Assembly: GCF_040151475.1 (NCBI RefSeq)
Contig: NZ_JBDKWG010000104.1
Location: forward strand, 18,177 to 82,176
Direction of reading: 5' to 3'
Source of the DNA: CAXBNB01 sp040151475
GTDB taxonomy: Bacteria; Bacteroidota; Bacteroidia; Cytophagales; Cyclobacteriaceae
DNA: 64,000 bases
The first letter of the stretch is position 1. Every line of letters starts with the position of its first letter. Shown here in pieces: positions 33,355 to 42,342 of this stretch. Both the position numbers and the translations under genes were made by a program. The notes below the pieces were generated by a model. It had not been told where the DNA came from. It worked only from the letters and a program-made list of their open reading frames with translations, and made no database searches.

Positions 33355-35544
33355 TTGAATATGGGTCATCGTATTTCGTTGTTTTTATTCCTCTTCTTCT
33401 GCACGACAATACCTGCACTTTCCCAAATTGAGTTTAGCTACAATTCCGAAATCAAGTTTATAGAAAATGGCAAAGAACTTAAGTTTCCTTTTGCGGGAGG
33501 ACTTAATTCAGCTCAATATGGTTCTATAGACCTCAACCTTGACAATATCCCGGATTTAGTCGTTTTCGACCGCTCTTCAGACAAATTGATCACTTTTATA
33601 TCCACTGGTTCAGAATATGAATATGCACCTCAATTCGAACACCATTTTCCACCAAATATCCAAAATTGGATGGTACTCGCTGACTACAATTGTGATGGGA
33701 AAATGGATATATTCACCTATACCAACCTGGGAATTCGGGTTTTTAAAAATATAAGCACATCACAGCTTGAATGGGAATTAGCTGAAAACCCAATTTTCAC
33801 TCAAGGCTCTTCCTCAATGATCAATCTGAGTGTCAACTCCACAGACATTCCGGCAGTCGTCGATCTGGATGGAGATTCAGATTTAGACATTCTGGTATAT
33901 AATTTTGCATCCGGTGGTTTAATTGAACATCATAAAAATATGGCAATTGAAAACAATGGTAATTGCAATACATTAGAGTATGTAAGGGTATCTCAGCGAT
34001 ATGGTGACTTTGAAGAGTGTACATGCGATGAATTTGTGTTTTCCGGGGAGTCATGTAACTCCGGTGGCAGAACATTACACGTAGGAGGAAAGGCTATCCT
34101 GGCATTTGACAATGACAATGATGGGGATTTGGAATTGGTGATCGGACAGGAAACTTGTACAGATCTGAGTATAATTGAAAACAAAGGGACTTCTTCAACA
34201 GCAGTTTTCGATTCTTTTTCCAATTTCTTTCCGGAAAAAAATACAGTAGTCAGTTTTGAACAATTCCCTGCACCTTTTCTGGTTGATGTCAATTTTGATG
34301 GATTGAAGGATATTATTTTATCTCCCTGCATCCGGTCAAATCCGGGAGGATTAATTGACAACACCAATTCTAACTGGTTATATATCAACCATGGAAGTGA
34401 AGAAGTTCCGGATTTTAAATTTGACAGTAAAAATTTCCTGCAGGCAAATATGATTGATGTTGGGGATTTTTCTTATCCTACATTCTTAGATGTAGATGGG
34501 GATTTGGATGAAGATCTTCTTGTAGGAAATCAAGGAACAAACAAAAATGGAAATTATAGTGCTTCAATTCGCTTATATTCAAAAACTGTTGAGGGATTTG
34601 TGCTAACTGAGGATGATTATGCTTCCTTATCTCATCTAAATTTCACCTATTTAAATTCGTCATTTGTAGATATCAATGAGGATGGAAAACTCGATATGGT
34701 CATTACAGCACTGGACGAAAATGATGATCCGGGACTATTTTACATATTAAATACCTCAACGAACAATATTTCCAAATTTGAGGCATCTCAGATCAAGACC
34801 ATACCAACCTCTGTAGGAGCTTTTGATAATGCCAAAATGTTTGACATAAACTCAGATGGAGTATTGGATTTACTCTTAGGCAAATCCAATGGAAAACTTG
34901 AATACTACGTTAATACAGGGTCAAATCTCTCACCAAACTTTACGCTAGAAAATGATGCTTTTCTGGGACTAGAATTCAGAGGAACAAACAGTAATCTGAA
35001 CATTACAGTAGCGGATGTTGATGGTGATAATCTGGCAGATTTAATCACCACCGATAGATCTGGTGTGATGAAAGTATATTTAGATTTCGTAAACTCAACA
35101 GATGAACCTCAAATCAATCTGCTGAAAACAGAAAGTAGCATTGAAAATACCCCCACTATACTGGGAAGAATTACGCATCCTTCTATAGGGAAGATAGATG
35201 GTAAAACCATGATAGCCATAGGAAATATCAGAGGAGGAATTACCCTATTGGAATCTAATAACGGTAACAATACTGAACCTGACGCATTACAACTTACTGT
35301 ATTTCCAAATCCGAGTAAAGTGGATAAGGTAGTGAAATTTCATACAACCAACGATCAGGCTCAACTTGAGATTTTCGGTATTTCCGGAAACAGGCTTCTG
35401 GAATCAGTAACAATTACCGCAAATGAAGTTTTAGACCTTAATTTATCCGGTTATAGAAATGGATTGTACTTTGCCAGAATCAGAAAAAATAAATCAACCA
35501 AAACGGTAAAGTTTATTTTGGGGAATGGATCAAATGCTCTCTAG
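33355..35544 (+). CDS. FG-GAP/VCBS repeat protein with type IX secretion sorting domain
   Basis: A 729-aa protein. Residues 1-23 are a signal peptide (ending PALSQ). Residues about 35-640 contain repeated Asp-rich blade motifs such as YGSIDLNLDNIPDLVVF, VDLDGDSDLDILV, FDNDNDGDLELVIG, DVDGDLDEDLLVG and DINEDGKLDMVI, as in integrin-like beta-propellers with calcium sites. Residues about 650-729 open with LTVFPNPS and continue SGYRNGLYFARI, the T9SS type A sorting signal for export and surface attachment. It follows the MbnP gene by 10 nt and ends 14 nt inside the convergent YcxB-like gene. Confidence 0.9.
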   Translation: MNMGHRISLFLFLFFCTTIPALSQIEFSYNSEIKFIENGKELKFPFAGGLNSAQYGSIDLNLDNIPDLVVFDRSSDKLITFISTGSEYEYAPQFEHHFPPNIQNWMVLADYNCDGKMDIFTYTNLGIRVFKNISTSQLEWELAENPIFTQGSSSMINLSVNSTDIPAVVDLDGDSDLDILVYNFASGGLIEHHKNMAIENNGNCNTLEYVRVSQRYGDFEECTCDEFVFSGESCNSGGRTLHVGGKAILAFDNDNDGDLELVIGQETCTDLSIIENKGTSSTAVFDSFSNFFPEKNTVVSFEQFPAPFLVDVNFDGLKDIILSPCIRSNPGGLIDNTNSNWLYINHGSEEVPDFKFDSKNFLQANMIDVGDFSYPTFLDVDGDLDEDLLVGNQGTNKNGNYSASIRLYSKTVEGFVLTEDDYASLSHLNFTYLNSSFVDINEDGKLDMVITALDENDDPGLFYILNTSTNNISKFEASQIKTIPTSVGAFDNAKMFDINSDGVLDLLLGKSNGKLEYYVNTGSNLSPNFTLENDAFLGLEFRGTNSNLNITVADVDGDNLADLITTDRSGVMKVYLDFVNSTDEPQINLLKTESSIENTPTILGRITHPSIGKIDGKTMIAIGNIRGGITLLESNNGNNTEPDALQLTVFPNPSKVDKVVKFHTTNDQAQLEIFGISGNRLLESVTITANEVLDLNLSGYRNGLYFARIRKNKSTKTVKFILGNGSNAL

Positions 35545-36045
35545 CATGTTTTTTTGAACCAACATTTTTCTGAGCTCTGTCCACTCCATAGTGTCCACTT
35601 TCTCTTTAGGAATAATAATAGGGTTTGCAGGTGAAGAAAATAAAAACATACTGGTTTCTGTCTCTGCGGCATTTTTGATTGAAGACCAATCATAAGTTGT
35701 TTCTGCTTTGGGATGTTTGTGACTAATTTTTTCTGCACTAATGTCTATTTCATTCATTCCCAAATCTTCACTATTCTCTACACTGGATTTTGCTCTTCCG
35801 AGTGCTTTTGCTATCAGCCTTTTGGGATAAAACAGTACCCACAAAGCGGACATAAGCACCACCATCAAAGCATTTTGCATTATCAGTTCCCCACTCTGAA
35901 ACTTGTAATACATAAAAACTCCAAACACAACTGGAACTACCAGAGTCATCATCAGTTTGGTTTTTTGAAATTGCTTATTTGTCAACAGATGGTATTTATG
36001 AAACTCCATCCAATCATCCACATCGATGTTAAATTTCAACTGCAT
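35530..36045 (-). CDS. YcxB-like membrane protein
   Basis: A 171-aa protein from the second Met (36045). The in-frame ATG at 36060 would overlap the preceding nitrilase gene. MQLKFNIDVDDWMEFHKYHL, two adjacent membrane helices (about 32-50 and 58-75) with a charged turn, then a cytoplasmic YcxB domain (HPKAETTYDWSSIKNAAET; IIIPKEKVDTMEWTEL). Function unknown. It probably co-transcribes with the amidase and aminotransferase genes. Confidence 0.8.
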   Translation of the reverse strand: MQLKFNIDVDDWMEFHKYHLLTNKQFQKTKLMMTLVVPVVFGVFMYYKFQSGELIMQNALMVVLMSALWVLFYPKRLIAKALGRAKSSVENSEDLGMNEIDISAEKISHKHPKAETTYDWSSIKNAAETETSMFLFSSPANPIIIPKEKVDTMEWTELRKMLVQKNMLESI

Positions 36046-36052
36046 AGTTTTC

Positions 36053-36847
36053 TCAATCAATTTTAAACGTATCGGAATCCTTCAAAAAAGGATATCTGAT
36101 TCTAAACTCATTAATGCTTTCTTTATTCAAAGAAATAGAAATCACAGCTTCTTTATTCTCTTGCATCTCCAGAGTATTTCCCAGAAAATCATACACTCCC
36201 GAATGTCCAACATACTCATGCCCTGCATCATCGCTTCCAATTCTGTTCACTCCGGCTACATAGCATTGATTTTCTATCGCACGGGCTTTGAGCAATGTGT
36301 CCCATGCTCCTATTCTTGGCTTTGGCCAATTTGCAACATAAACCAAAAGATCATAGTCATATTGATCAGATTTTCCATCAATATGATTTCTCGCCCAGAC
36401 AGGAAATCGCAGGTCATAACATATCATCGGGCAGATTTTCCATCCTTTCCATTCAAAAATCAATCGCTTATTCCCGCTGATATATGGCTTGTCTTCTCCT
36501 CCCAATCCAAATAGGTGTCTTTTATCGTAATACTCAGTTTTTCCATCAGGAAAGACAGCATAAAGTCGATTGTAGTTAGACCCGTTTTCTTTCACCATGT
36601 AACTCCCCATCACCAAAGCCGACTTTTCTTTTGCCATTTGATGCATCCATTTATAGGTATTTGTAGATGGAGGTTCAGCCAATTTATTGGCATTCATAGA
36701 AAATCCAGTAGTAAACATTTCAGGCAATATGATCACATCGGTTTCTCCAACTTCAGACCATATTTTTTCTTCAAACATAGCCATGTTAGCAGAGGGGCTC
36801 TCCCAATGTAATTCGGATTGAATTAATGATATTTTTAAATCTTGCAT
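36053..36847 (-). CDS. nitrilase-family omega-amidase
   Basis: A 264-aa protein with the nitrilase triad visible: Glu43 (IILPEMFTTGFS), Lys109 (YYDKRHLFGLGGED) and Cys143 (CPMICYDLRFPVWARN). This is the YafV/Nit2-type subfamily that hydrolyses 2-oxo amides such as 2-oxoglutaramate. It overlaps by 13 nt the aminotransferase gene, whose transamination of glutamine with methionine-derived 2-oxo acid would produce 2-oxoglutaramate. Together they would complete the methionine salvage 'glutamine transaminase-omega-amidase' step, an established pathway. Confidence 0.9.
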   Translation of the reverse strand: MQDLKISLIQSELHWESPSANMAMFEEKIWSEVGETDVIILPEMFTTGFSMNANKLAEPPSTNTYKWMHQMAKEKSALVMGSYMVKENGSNYNRLYAVFPDGKTEYYDKRHLFGLGGEDKPYISGNKRLIFEWKGWKICPMICYDLRFPVWARNHIDGKSDQYDYDLLVYVANWPKPRIGAWDTLLKARAIENQCYVAGVNRIGSDDAGHEYVGHSGVYDFLGNTLEMQENKEAVISISLNKESINEFRIRYPFLKDSDTFKID

Positions 36848-37974
36848 AATATTTCGGCGGCTTCTATCAGTGAGTCTTCATCTTTTGCAAAACAAAACCT
36901 CAGTAATCTATTGTCTGTCCTGTCTTGGTAAAAAACAGAAAAAGGAATGGATGCTACCCCATATTCTTTGGTAAATTTTTCAGCGACAAGCACATCAGGT
37001 TCATTTGATATTGCTCTATATGAAAACGTCTGGAAATATGTTCCGGATGATTTTAGTGGTTTAAATCTGGATTTTTTCATTAACGCTAAAAATAAATCTC
37101 GTTTGCTCTGGAAAAAAGAAGGAAGACTATAATAATGATCCGGATTTTGCAAATAATCTGTCATCGCAAATTGTATCGGTGTATTAACGCTAAAAACCAG
37201 AAACTGATGAATCTTTTTTATCTCATTCGTTATCTTCTTTGACGCCACACTATACCCCATCTTCCAACCGGTAGCATGAAATGTTTTTCCAAATGAAAAT
37301 ACGGCTATGCTTTTTTCTCTCAGGATTTCATTGGATAATACCGAATGATGCCTGGAATTATCAAAAATAATGTGTTCATAGACTTCATCACTCAACACAA
37401 AAATGTCTTTGTTTTTAATCAATTCAGCCAATCTGTCAACATCATTTTTGCTCAAAATGGCTCCTGAAGGATTCTGAGGAGTATTGATAATGACCATTTT
37501 TGTTTTATTGGTAATTTTCTTTTCTACCTCCTCCCAGGGAATAGAGAAATCAGGGAAGCTGAGCTGTATAGGAATAGGAATTCCCTTATTCAACAAAATA
37601 GCCGGATGATAACTATCGTAAGCCGGCTCAAAATAAATGACCTCATCATTAGAATGAACCAATGCTGTAATGGTCGCAAAAATAGCTTCAGTAGCTCCTG
37701 ATGTCACCGTAATATGATCATCGGCATTCGTATGCCAGCCATGTGTTCGGCTGACTTTATCACTGATTCTTTGTCTCAGTTGGGGCAGCCCGGGCATAGG
37801 AGCATATTGATTGTACCCTTTTTTCATATAGAAATGAACCAGCTCGACGAGCTCAGGAGAAATGTCAAAACCAGGGTAGCCTTGTGAGAGGTTGATGGCA
37901 TTGTAATCAGCCGCCATTTTAGACATAATCGTAAAAATTGATGTCTCTGTATCAGCTAACTTCGATCGCATCAA
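36835..37974 (-). CDS. methionine-type aminotransferase (YbdL/KAT family, PLP)
   Basis: A 379-aa fold-type I aminotransferase. NLSQGYPGFDISPELVELV opens the fold, VTSGATEAIFATI and PAYDSYHPAILLNKG follow, and INTPQNPSGAIL, VLSDEVYEHIIFD and SFGKTFHATGWKMGY (PLP Lys near 229) are the standard active-site blocks. This subgroup uses methionine, glutamine or aromatic amino acids with 2-oxo acids. Overlap with the omega-amidase gene supports methionine salvage. It starts 1 nt after the stop of def. Confidence 0.9.
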   Translation of the reverse strand: MMRSKLADTETSIFTIMSKMAADYNAINLSQGYPGFDISPELVELVHFYMKKGYNQYAPMPGLPQLRQRISDKVSRTHGWHTNADDHITVTSGATEAIFATITALVHSNDEVIYFEPAYDSYHPAILLNKGIPIPIQLSFPDFSIPWEEVEKKITNKTKMVIINTPQNPSGAILSKNDVDRLAELIKNKDIFVLSDEVYEHIIFDNSRHHSVLSNEILREKSIAVFSFGKTFHATGWKMGYSVASKKITNEIKKIHQFLVFSVNTPIQFAMTDYLQNPDHYYSLPSFFQSKRDLFLALMKKSRFKPLKSSGTYFQTFSYRAISNEPDVLVAEKFTKEYGVASIPFSVFYQDRTDNRLLRFCFAKDEDSLIEAAEILCKI

Positions 37975-37975
37975 A

Positions 37976-38536
37976 TTATCTTTTCCCAGGGATTTTTATT
38001 TTATAATCGGCATCACATTTCCCCTTGCTGATGTTCTGAAGTTTTCCTTTCAAAAGGCGTTTTTTAAAAGGCGTTAAATAATCCGTGAAAAGTATGCCTT
38101 CTATGTGATCATATTCATGCTGAATTATTCGTGCCTTCATTCCATCAAATTCTTCCTCATGCTCTACCCAGTTTTCGTCCAGATAATTGATAATCAACTT
38201 TGGGGGGCGGCTTACCTCTTCCCTGATTCCCGGGATACTCAGGCAACCCTCTTCAAACTTCCAGGGCTCACCCTTTTCTTCAACAATCTCAGGATTAATA
38301 AAAACCTTTTTAAAATCTGACATATCCTCTTCCTCATCATTAAGCGGACTACCATCTACTACAAACATACGGATCGACATACCTATTTGAGGAGCCGCCA
38401 GACCAATACCTCCTGCCTGGTACATCGTCTCAAACATATCTGCGGTTAATTTCTTGACATCTGTACTTTCTCTATCAATTTCATCCGCCATTCTTTTTAA
38501 GACCGGATCCCCATATACAACTATCGGATAAATCAT
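37976..38536 (-). CDS. def: peptide deformylase
   Basis: A 186-aa protein with all three motifs: GIGLAAPQIG (about 43-52), EGCLSIPGI (metal Cys) and QHEYDHIEGILF (HExxH-type metal His and catalytic Glu). It removes the N-formyl group of nascent proteins. It overlaps ruvX by 4 nt and lies in a minus-strand run from the hemerythrin gene to the omega-amidase. Confidence 0.96.
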   Translation of the reverse strand: MIYPIVVYGDPVLKRMADEIDRESTDVKKLTADMFETMYQAGGIGLAAPQIGMSIRMFVVDGSPLNDEEEDMSDFKKVFINPEIVEEKGEPWKFEEGCLSIPGIREEVSRPPKLIINYLDENWVEHEEEFDGMKARIIQHEYDHIEGILFTDYLTPFKKRLLKGKLQNISKGKCDADYKIKIPGKR

Positions 38537-38946
38537 ATTCGTGATTCTAAAAACGACTGCAATATTATTGTTGCACTCAGTTTATCAACATTTTCTTTTT
38601 TTCTTCTTTCGGATTTTCGCATTCCTCCATCTATCATAGATTGAAATGCCATCTTGCTCGTGAACCGCTCGTCCACTTGTCGAATAGGCATGCCAGGAAA
38701 CTCTTTTTCAAGCAAAGTTATAAAAGCACGGACATAAGAAGTGCTATCAGTATCATTATTCTGAAGGTTTTTGGGCATTCCTATAACTATCTCTTCGATA
38801 TTCTCACTAATGTGGTATTGTTTCAAAAAAGACATTACTTGTTTGGTAGGGTAGGTATCTAAAGGTGTAGCAATGATTTTAGAAGGGTCTGTTACAGCTA
38901 TTCCTGTTCTTTTCCGGCCATAGTCTATTGCCAGTATTCTACCCAT
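38533..38946 (-). CDS. ruvX: Holliday junction resolvase-like YqgF/RuvX
   Basis: A 137-aa protein. MGRILAIDYGRKRTGIAVTD is the RNase H-like first strand with the catalytic Asp, IEEIVIGMPKNLQNND the second, and VDERFTSKMAFQSM carries the later acidic residue. Members process pre-16S rRNA and may resolve Holliday junctions. It lies 2 nt after the hemerythrin-domain gene and overlaps def. Confidence 0.93.
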   Translation of the reverse strand: MGRILAIDYGRKRTGIAVTDPSKIIATPLDTYPTKQVMSFLKQYHISENIEEIVIGMPKNLQNNDTDSTSYVRAFITLLEKEFPGMPIRQVDERFTSKMAFQSMIDGGMRKSERRKKENVDKLSATIILQSFLESRI

Positions 38947-38948
38947 AA

Positions 38949-39683
38949 TTAATTCAAAGATGAATTGGAGCTAAGAAGATTGTGTACCCTTTTCTCCAAA
39001 GTAAGTGCCTTTGGAAATAATATTTGATTTTCAATCGATGCGTGATGGATGAGATCATGATCAAACTGTTGCAACTCCTGCAAAATGACTTTTAATCGAA
39101 TGTCTTTAATGTCTTCCAGCCTGTACTGATGTGTTATTCCACGAATACCATTCATCTCATCGTCAGAATCACCATGATGAAGTGCAAATTCCTGGATTGA
39201 AAAATTATTTCCTCCAAAAAAGAAATCCGAAGGGGCTTTCACACCTTTCAAAATCGTTTCTAAAACAACTACATAATGAAAAAACCTGTCTTCTTCTTCG
39301 TGAATGTGTTTGATGAAGTCCTCTACAAATAATGGCATGACAAATTTCAAATCATTGATCATGTCGGAAGGTTCCTGATGGTCAATATCATTGATCAACC
39401 GAAGTATATATGGTAACCGATCTTTGATAAACAACTGGTGTGAATGCTTCAGGTATTCAATAATCAATCTGGCAGGATATTTTCTAAGCTCTTCTGCTGA
39501 CAATGCTTTTTTATCATTGGTCTCCAAAAGGTATTTTAATCTGCTTTCATCCAGATTATTTTCTAAACAAACTTCGCTAAGTGTCTTACTTCTGTTTTCA
39601 TAAAACTGCACTCCAAAATAGTCAAGCACCTTTGCGTACACAAAGTTTTCATCTACCAGAAACTCAATCGCTTTGTTGATCAT
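38949..39683 (-). CDS. hemerythrin-domain protein, RIC/YtfE-like iron-sulfur repair family
   Basis: A 244-aa protein. Residues 1-75 form a small helical domain; the rest is a four-helix hemerythrin bundle with candidate di-iron ligands in LKHSHQLF, EDFIKHIHEEEDRFF, FALHHGDSDDE and FDHDLIHHASIENQILFPK. RIC proteins repair iron-sulfur centres after nitric-oxide or oxidative damage; the metal-binding pattern is visible, the activity is assumed. It is the first gene of the run leading to ruvX and def, and divergent from rpsP. Confidence 0.8.
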   Translation of the reverse strand: MINKAIEFLVDENFVYAKVLDYFGVQFYENRSKTLSEVCLENNLDESRLKYLLETNDKKALSAEELRKYPARLIIEYLKHSHQLFIKDRLPYILRLINDIDHQEPSDMINDLKFVMPLFVEDFIKHIHEEEDRFFHYVVVLETILKGVKAPSDFFFGGNNFSIQEFALHHGDSDDEMNGIRGITHQYRLEDIKDIRLKVILQELQQFDHDLIHHASIENQILFPKALTLEKRVHNLLSSNSSLN

Positions 39684-39851
39684 CTAATCCTGAGTTAAAA
39701 TATCCTCAAAGATAAAGAATTGGTTGGTTAGGAAAAAAGAATCAGAGGACTTAGTGCTGAAATATGATATTCGCAGATTAAAGTATGAAGTGTAAAGATC
39801 TTTCAAAAATCAATTTATAATCTCCATAATGAGATTTACATATAATTTGCC

Positions 39852-39888
39852 TACATTTGCGGACTTTTAATCCGTGGACGTGATCCAC
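39852..39888 (+). promoter_or_regulatory. rpsP promoter (-7 TACATTTG) and leader hairpins
   Basis: TACATTTG (39852-39859) matches TAnnTTTG. It is followed by CGGA-N7-TCCG (39860-39874) and GTGGA-CGTGA-TCCAC (39874-39888), two adjacent short stems before the S16 ATG at 39911. If transcription starts 4-6 nt after the -7 box, only the second stem is fully in the RNA. Either could be an S16 autoregulatory leader. Confidence 0.4.
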
Positions 39889-39910
39889 ACATTGAAAAAT
39901 TTAATAATTA

Positions 39911-40549
39911 ATGGCAACTAGAATTAGATTAGCGCGTCGAGGACGCAAAAAGAAGGCGATGTACGATGTAGTCGTAGCTGACGCCAGAGCGCCACGTGAT
40001 GGCCGATTTATCGAAAAGATAGGGACATATAATCCTAACACCAACCCAGCATCTATCGTTTTGAATGACGACAAGGCTTTGGATTGGGTAATGACTGGTG
40101 CACAACCATCAGACACTGTGAAAGCTATTTTTTCATACCGGGGTATAATGTTGAAAAAACATTTACAAGTTGGTGTAAATAAAGGAGCAATAACTCAGGA
40201 ACAAGCAGACTCAAAATTCGAAGAGTGGAAAACTGCTCAAGATGCTAAAGTTCAAGGAAAAGTGGATTCACTTTCTCAGAAAAAAGCATCAGATGCAAAA
40301 GCAAGACAGGAAGCAGAATCTAAAGTGAATGCAGCAAGGGCAGAAGCGATACAGGCTAAACGTGTAGTACCGGAACCAGAGGTTGAAGCTATAGAAGAAG
40401 AAGTAGCTGAAGCAACAGATGCTCAGGTAGAAGAAGTAAAAGCGGAAGAGGTTGTAGAAACTCCTGTTGAAGAGGTAAAAACAGAAGAAGTGGCTCCTGA
40501 AGTTAAAGAAGAAGCTCCTGCTACTGAAGAAAAGACAGAAGAAAAATAA
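39911..40549 (+). CDS. rpsP: 30S ribosomal protein S16 with acidic C-terminal extension
   Basis: A 212-aa protein. The first 80 residues are canonical S16 (RIRLARRGRKKKAMYDVVVAD, RDGRFIEKIGTYNP). The extension is charged and helical to about residue 150, then low-complexity Glu/Val/Ala/Thr to the end. Long tails on S16 are common in Bacteroidota. S16 binds 16S rRNA early in 30S assembly. It is followed by rimM after 6 nt and trmD, the widespread S16-RimM-TrmD order. Confidence 0.96.
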   Translation: MATRIRLARRGRKKKAMYDVVVADARAPRDGRFIEKIGTYNPNTNPASIVLNDDKALDWVMTGAQPSDTVKAIFSYRGIMLKKHLQVGVNKGAITQEQADSKFEEWKTAQDAKVQGKVDSLSQKKASDAKARQEAESKVNAARAEAIQAKRVVPEPEVEAIEEEVAEATDAQVEEVKAEEVVETPVEEVKTEEVAPEVKEEAPATEEKTEEK

Positions 40550-40555
40550 TAAGTC

Positions 40556-41089
40556 ATGAGGGTAGATGATTGCTACCAGCTTGGTTTTGTTACTAAGACT
40601 CATGGCTTGAAAGGGGAAATCCAAATACTTTTGGACGTGGACATCCCCGAACAATATAAAAATTTGGAATCAATGTTTGTTTTAAGGAACAACACATTGG
40701 TTCCATTTTTTTTAGAACATATCCATATCCAGGGAAACAAAGCTTTGGTGAAAATTGATGAAGTTGATACAATAGAAGAAGCTAAAACATTTGTGTCTTC
40801 AGAAATATATTTGCCTTTATCTTTTCTTCCGGAATTAGAGGACAACCAATTCTATTTCCATGAGATCATTGGATATGAGCTGTTTGATGGTGAAAAATCA
40901 ATTGGTAAAATCAAAAACATTTACACCTTATCTCCACAAGACTTGATAGAAGTAGATTATAATGGCGTAGAAATACTAGTACCATTAAATGATCACATCA
41001 TCATAAAAGTGGACAAAAAACAAAGTAAAGTTTATGCGGAACTACCGATTGGGTTATTAGATGTTTATTTGAATGACAATGAGGATTGA
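40556..41089 (+). CDS. rimM: 16S rRNA processing protein RimM
   Basis: A 177-aa protein. CYQLGFVTKTHGLKGEIQI is the RimM N-domain start, LPLSFLPELEDNQFYFHEI the linker and first strand of the PRC barrel, and LIEVDYNGVEILVPL and GLLDVYL complete it. RimM helps 30S head maturation with S19. It overlaps trmD by 17 nt. Confidence 0.95.
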   Translation: MRVDDCYQLGFVTKTHGLKGEIQILLDVDIPEQYKNLESMFVLRNNTLVPFFLEHIHIQGNKALVKIDEVDTIEEAKTFVSSEIYLPLSFLPELEDNQFYFHEIIGYELFDGEKSIGKIKNIYTLSPQDLIEVDYNGVEILVPLNDHIIIKVDKKQSKVYAELPIGLLDVYLNDNED

Positions 41090-41765
41090 TATCATTACTT
41101 GCGTACCGGACTTGTTGACAAGCCCCTTTAGTCACAGCATACTTAAACGTGCTGAAGACAAGGGCTTGGCTAAAGTGGTTGTTCATAACTTAAGAGAGTA
41201 TGGTAGCGGAAAACACAGCAATGTGGATGACTATGCTTTTGGCGGTGGGGCAGGAATGGTACTCATGATAGAACCCATTGACAGTTGTATCTCCAAGCTT
41301 AAATCCGAACGAAATTATGATGAGGTTATTTACCTCAGCCCCGATGGTGAACTTCTCAAACAAAACATTTCGAATGAACTTAGCCTCAAAAACAACATCA
41401 TCATGCTTTGTGGGCATTACAAGGGAGTAGATGAACGAGTAAGAGAACATCTTATTACAAAAGAAATAAGTATTGGTGACTATGTATTGTCTGGAGGGGA
41501 ACTGGCAGCCGCTGTTTTAGCAGACTCTATTATTCGCCTCATCCCAGGAGTATTAAATGATGAAACTTCAGCTCTGACTGATTCTTTTCAGGATGATCTT
41601 GTTTCCCCACCAGTGTACACCAGACCAGCAGATTATAATGGACTGAAAGTTCCTGAAGTCTTGACTTCAGGACATGAAGCTAAAATTCAACAATGGCGAT
41701 TTGAACAGGCAGTCAAAAGAACCAAGGAAAGAAGACCTGATTTGTTGAAAAACAAAGAAGAATAA
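41073..41765 (+). CDS. trmD: tRNA (guanine(37)-N1)-methyltransferase
   Basis: A 230-aa SPOUT-class enzyme. DDYAFGGGAGMVLMIEP and CGHYKGVDERV lie before the trefoil-knot cofactor site GDYVLSGGELAA, and PPVYTRPADYNGLKVPEVL and GHEAKIQQWRFEQA follow. It methylates G37 of tRNAs with a G36. It follows rimM with overlapping reading frames. rplS comes next but has its own promoter. Confidence 0.97.
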   Translation: MTMRIDIITCVPDLLTSPFSHSILKRAEDKGLAKVVVHNLREYGSGKHSNVDDYAFGGGAGMVLMIEPIDSCISKLKSERNYDEVIYLSPDGELLKQNISNELSLKNNIIMLCGHYKGVDERVREHLITKEISIGDYVLSGGELAAAVLADSIIRLIPGVLNDETSALTDSFQDDLVSPPVYTRPADYNGLKVPEVLTSGHEAKIQQWRFEQAVKRTKERRPDLLKNKEE

Positions 41766-41807
41766 TTAATTTCATTTTCCATATATAGGATAATTAATTT
41801 TTATCTC

Positions 41808-41833
41808 TATATTTGCACTCCGTTTTTTACGGG
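41808..41833 (+). promoter_or_regulatory. rplS promoter (-7 TATATTTG) and leader hairpin
   Basis: TATATTTG at 41808-41815 fits the -7 consensus. CCGT-N5-ACGG (41820-41832) follows near the expected transcript start, before the L19 ATG at 41853. The layout resembles the rpsP leader. Confidence 0.4.
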
Positions 41834-41852
41834 CATAAAAATACCGAATAAG

Positions 41853-42206
41853 ATGAGCGATTTAATCAAAGTAATAGAAGACGAATATAGTGCTGTAAAA
41901 GGGTCTTTCCCTGCTTTCGGCTCTGGTGATACAGTAAATGTACACGTTAAAATTAAAGAGGGAAACAAGGAGAGGATTCAGCAGTTTCAAGGAACTGTAA
42001 TGCAAAGAAAAAACCCTGGTACAAATGGAGAAACCTTCACAGTGAGAAAAATTGCCAGTGGTATTGCCGTTGAAAGAATATTTCCACTGATCTCTCCTAA
42101 TATCGACAAGATAGAGGTACTTAGAAAGGGTAAGGTAAGAAGAGCAAGGTTGTTCTATCTGAGAGGAAGAAAAGGAAAAGCAGCAAGAATCAAGGAGAAA
42201 CTTTAA
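41853..42206 (+). CDS. rplS: 50S ribosomal protein L19
   Basis: A 117-aa protein of normal length. FGSGDTVNVHVKIKEGNKER, QFQGTVMQRKNPG, FTVRKIASGIAVERIFPLIS and VRRARLFYLRGRKGKAARIKEK are the usual L19 blocks. It sits at the 30S-50S interface. It lies 87 nt after trmD with its own promoter, and a hairpin terminator follows its stop. Confidence 0.97.
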   Translation: MSDLIKVIEDEYSAVKGSFPAFGSGDTVNVHVKIKEGNKERIQQFQGTVMQRKNPGTNGETFTVRKIASGIAVERIFPLISPNIDKIEVLRKGKVRRARLFYLRGRKGKAARIKEKL

Positions 42207-42227
42207 GATTTTTTATAAATGTTTTAG

Positions 42228-42259
42228 AAAAAGCCAATCCTTTCAGGATTGGCTTTTTT
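42228..42259 (+). terminator. Rho-independent terminator after rplS
   Basis: AAAAAGCCAATCCT (42228-42241) pairs with AGGATTGGCTTTTTT (42245-42259), a 14-bp stem with a 3-nt loop ending in a T-run. Confidence 0.85.
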
Positions 42260-42342
42260 AGTTTAGTCATTTTCCACCTAACTCATTAGGATTAAATTCG
42301 TTGAGTTTTTTGGTAATGACCAATTTTTTATTCTAATATCCT

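Noticed and set aside
40340..40549. Glu/Val repeats in the S16 tail as a tandem repeat array
   Set aside because: The pattern is low-complexity and irregular, and similar acidic tails are usual for S16 in this phylum.
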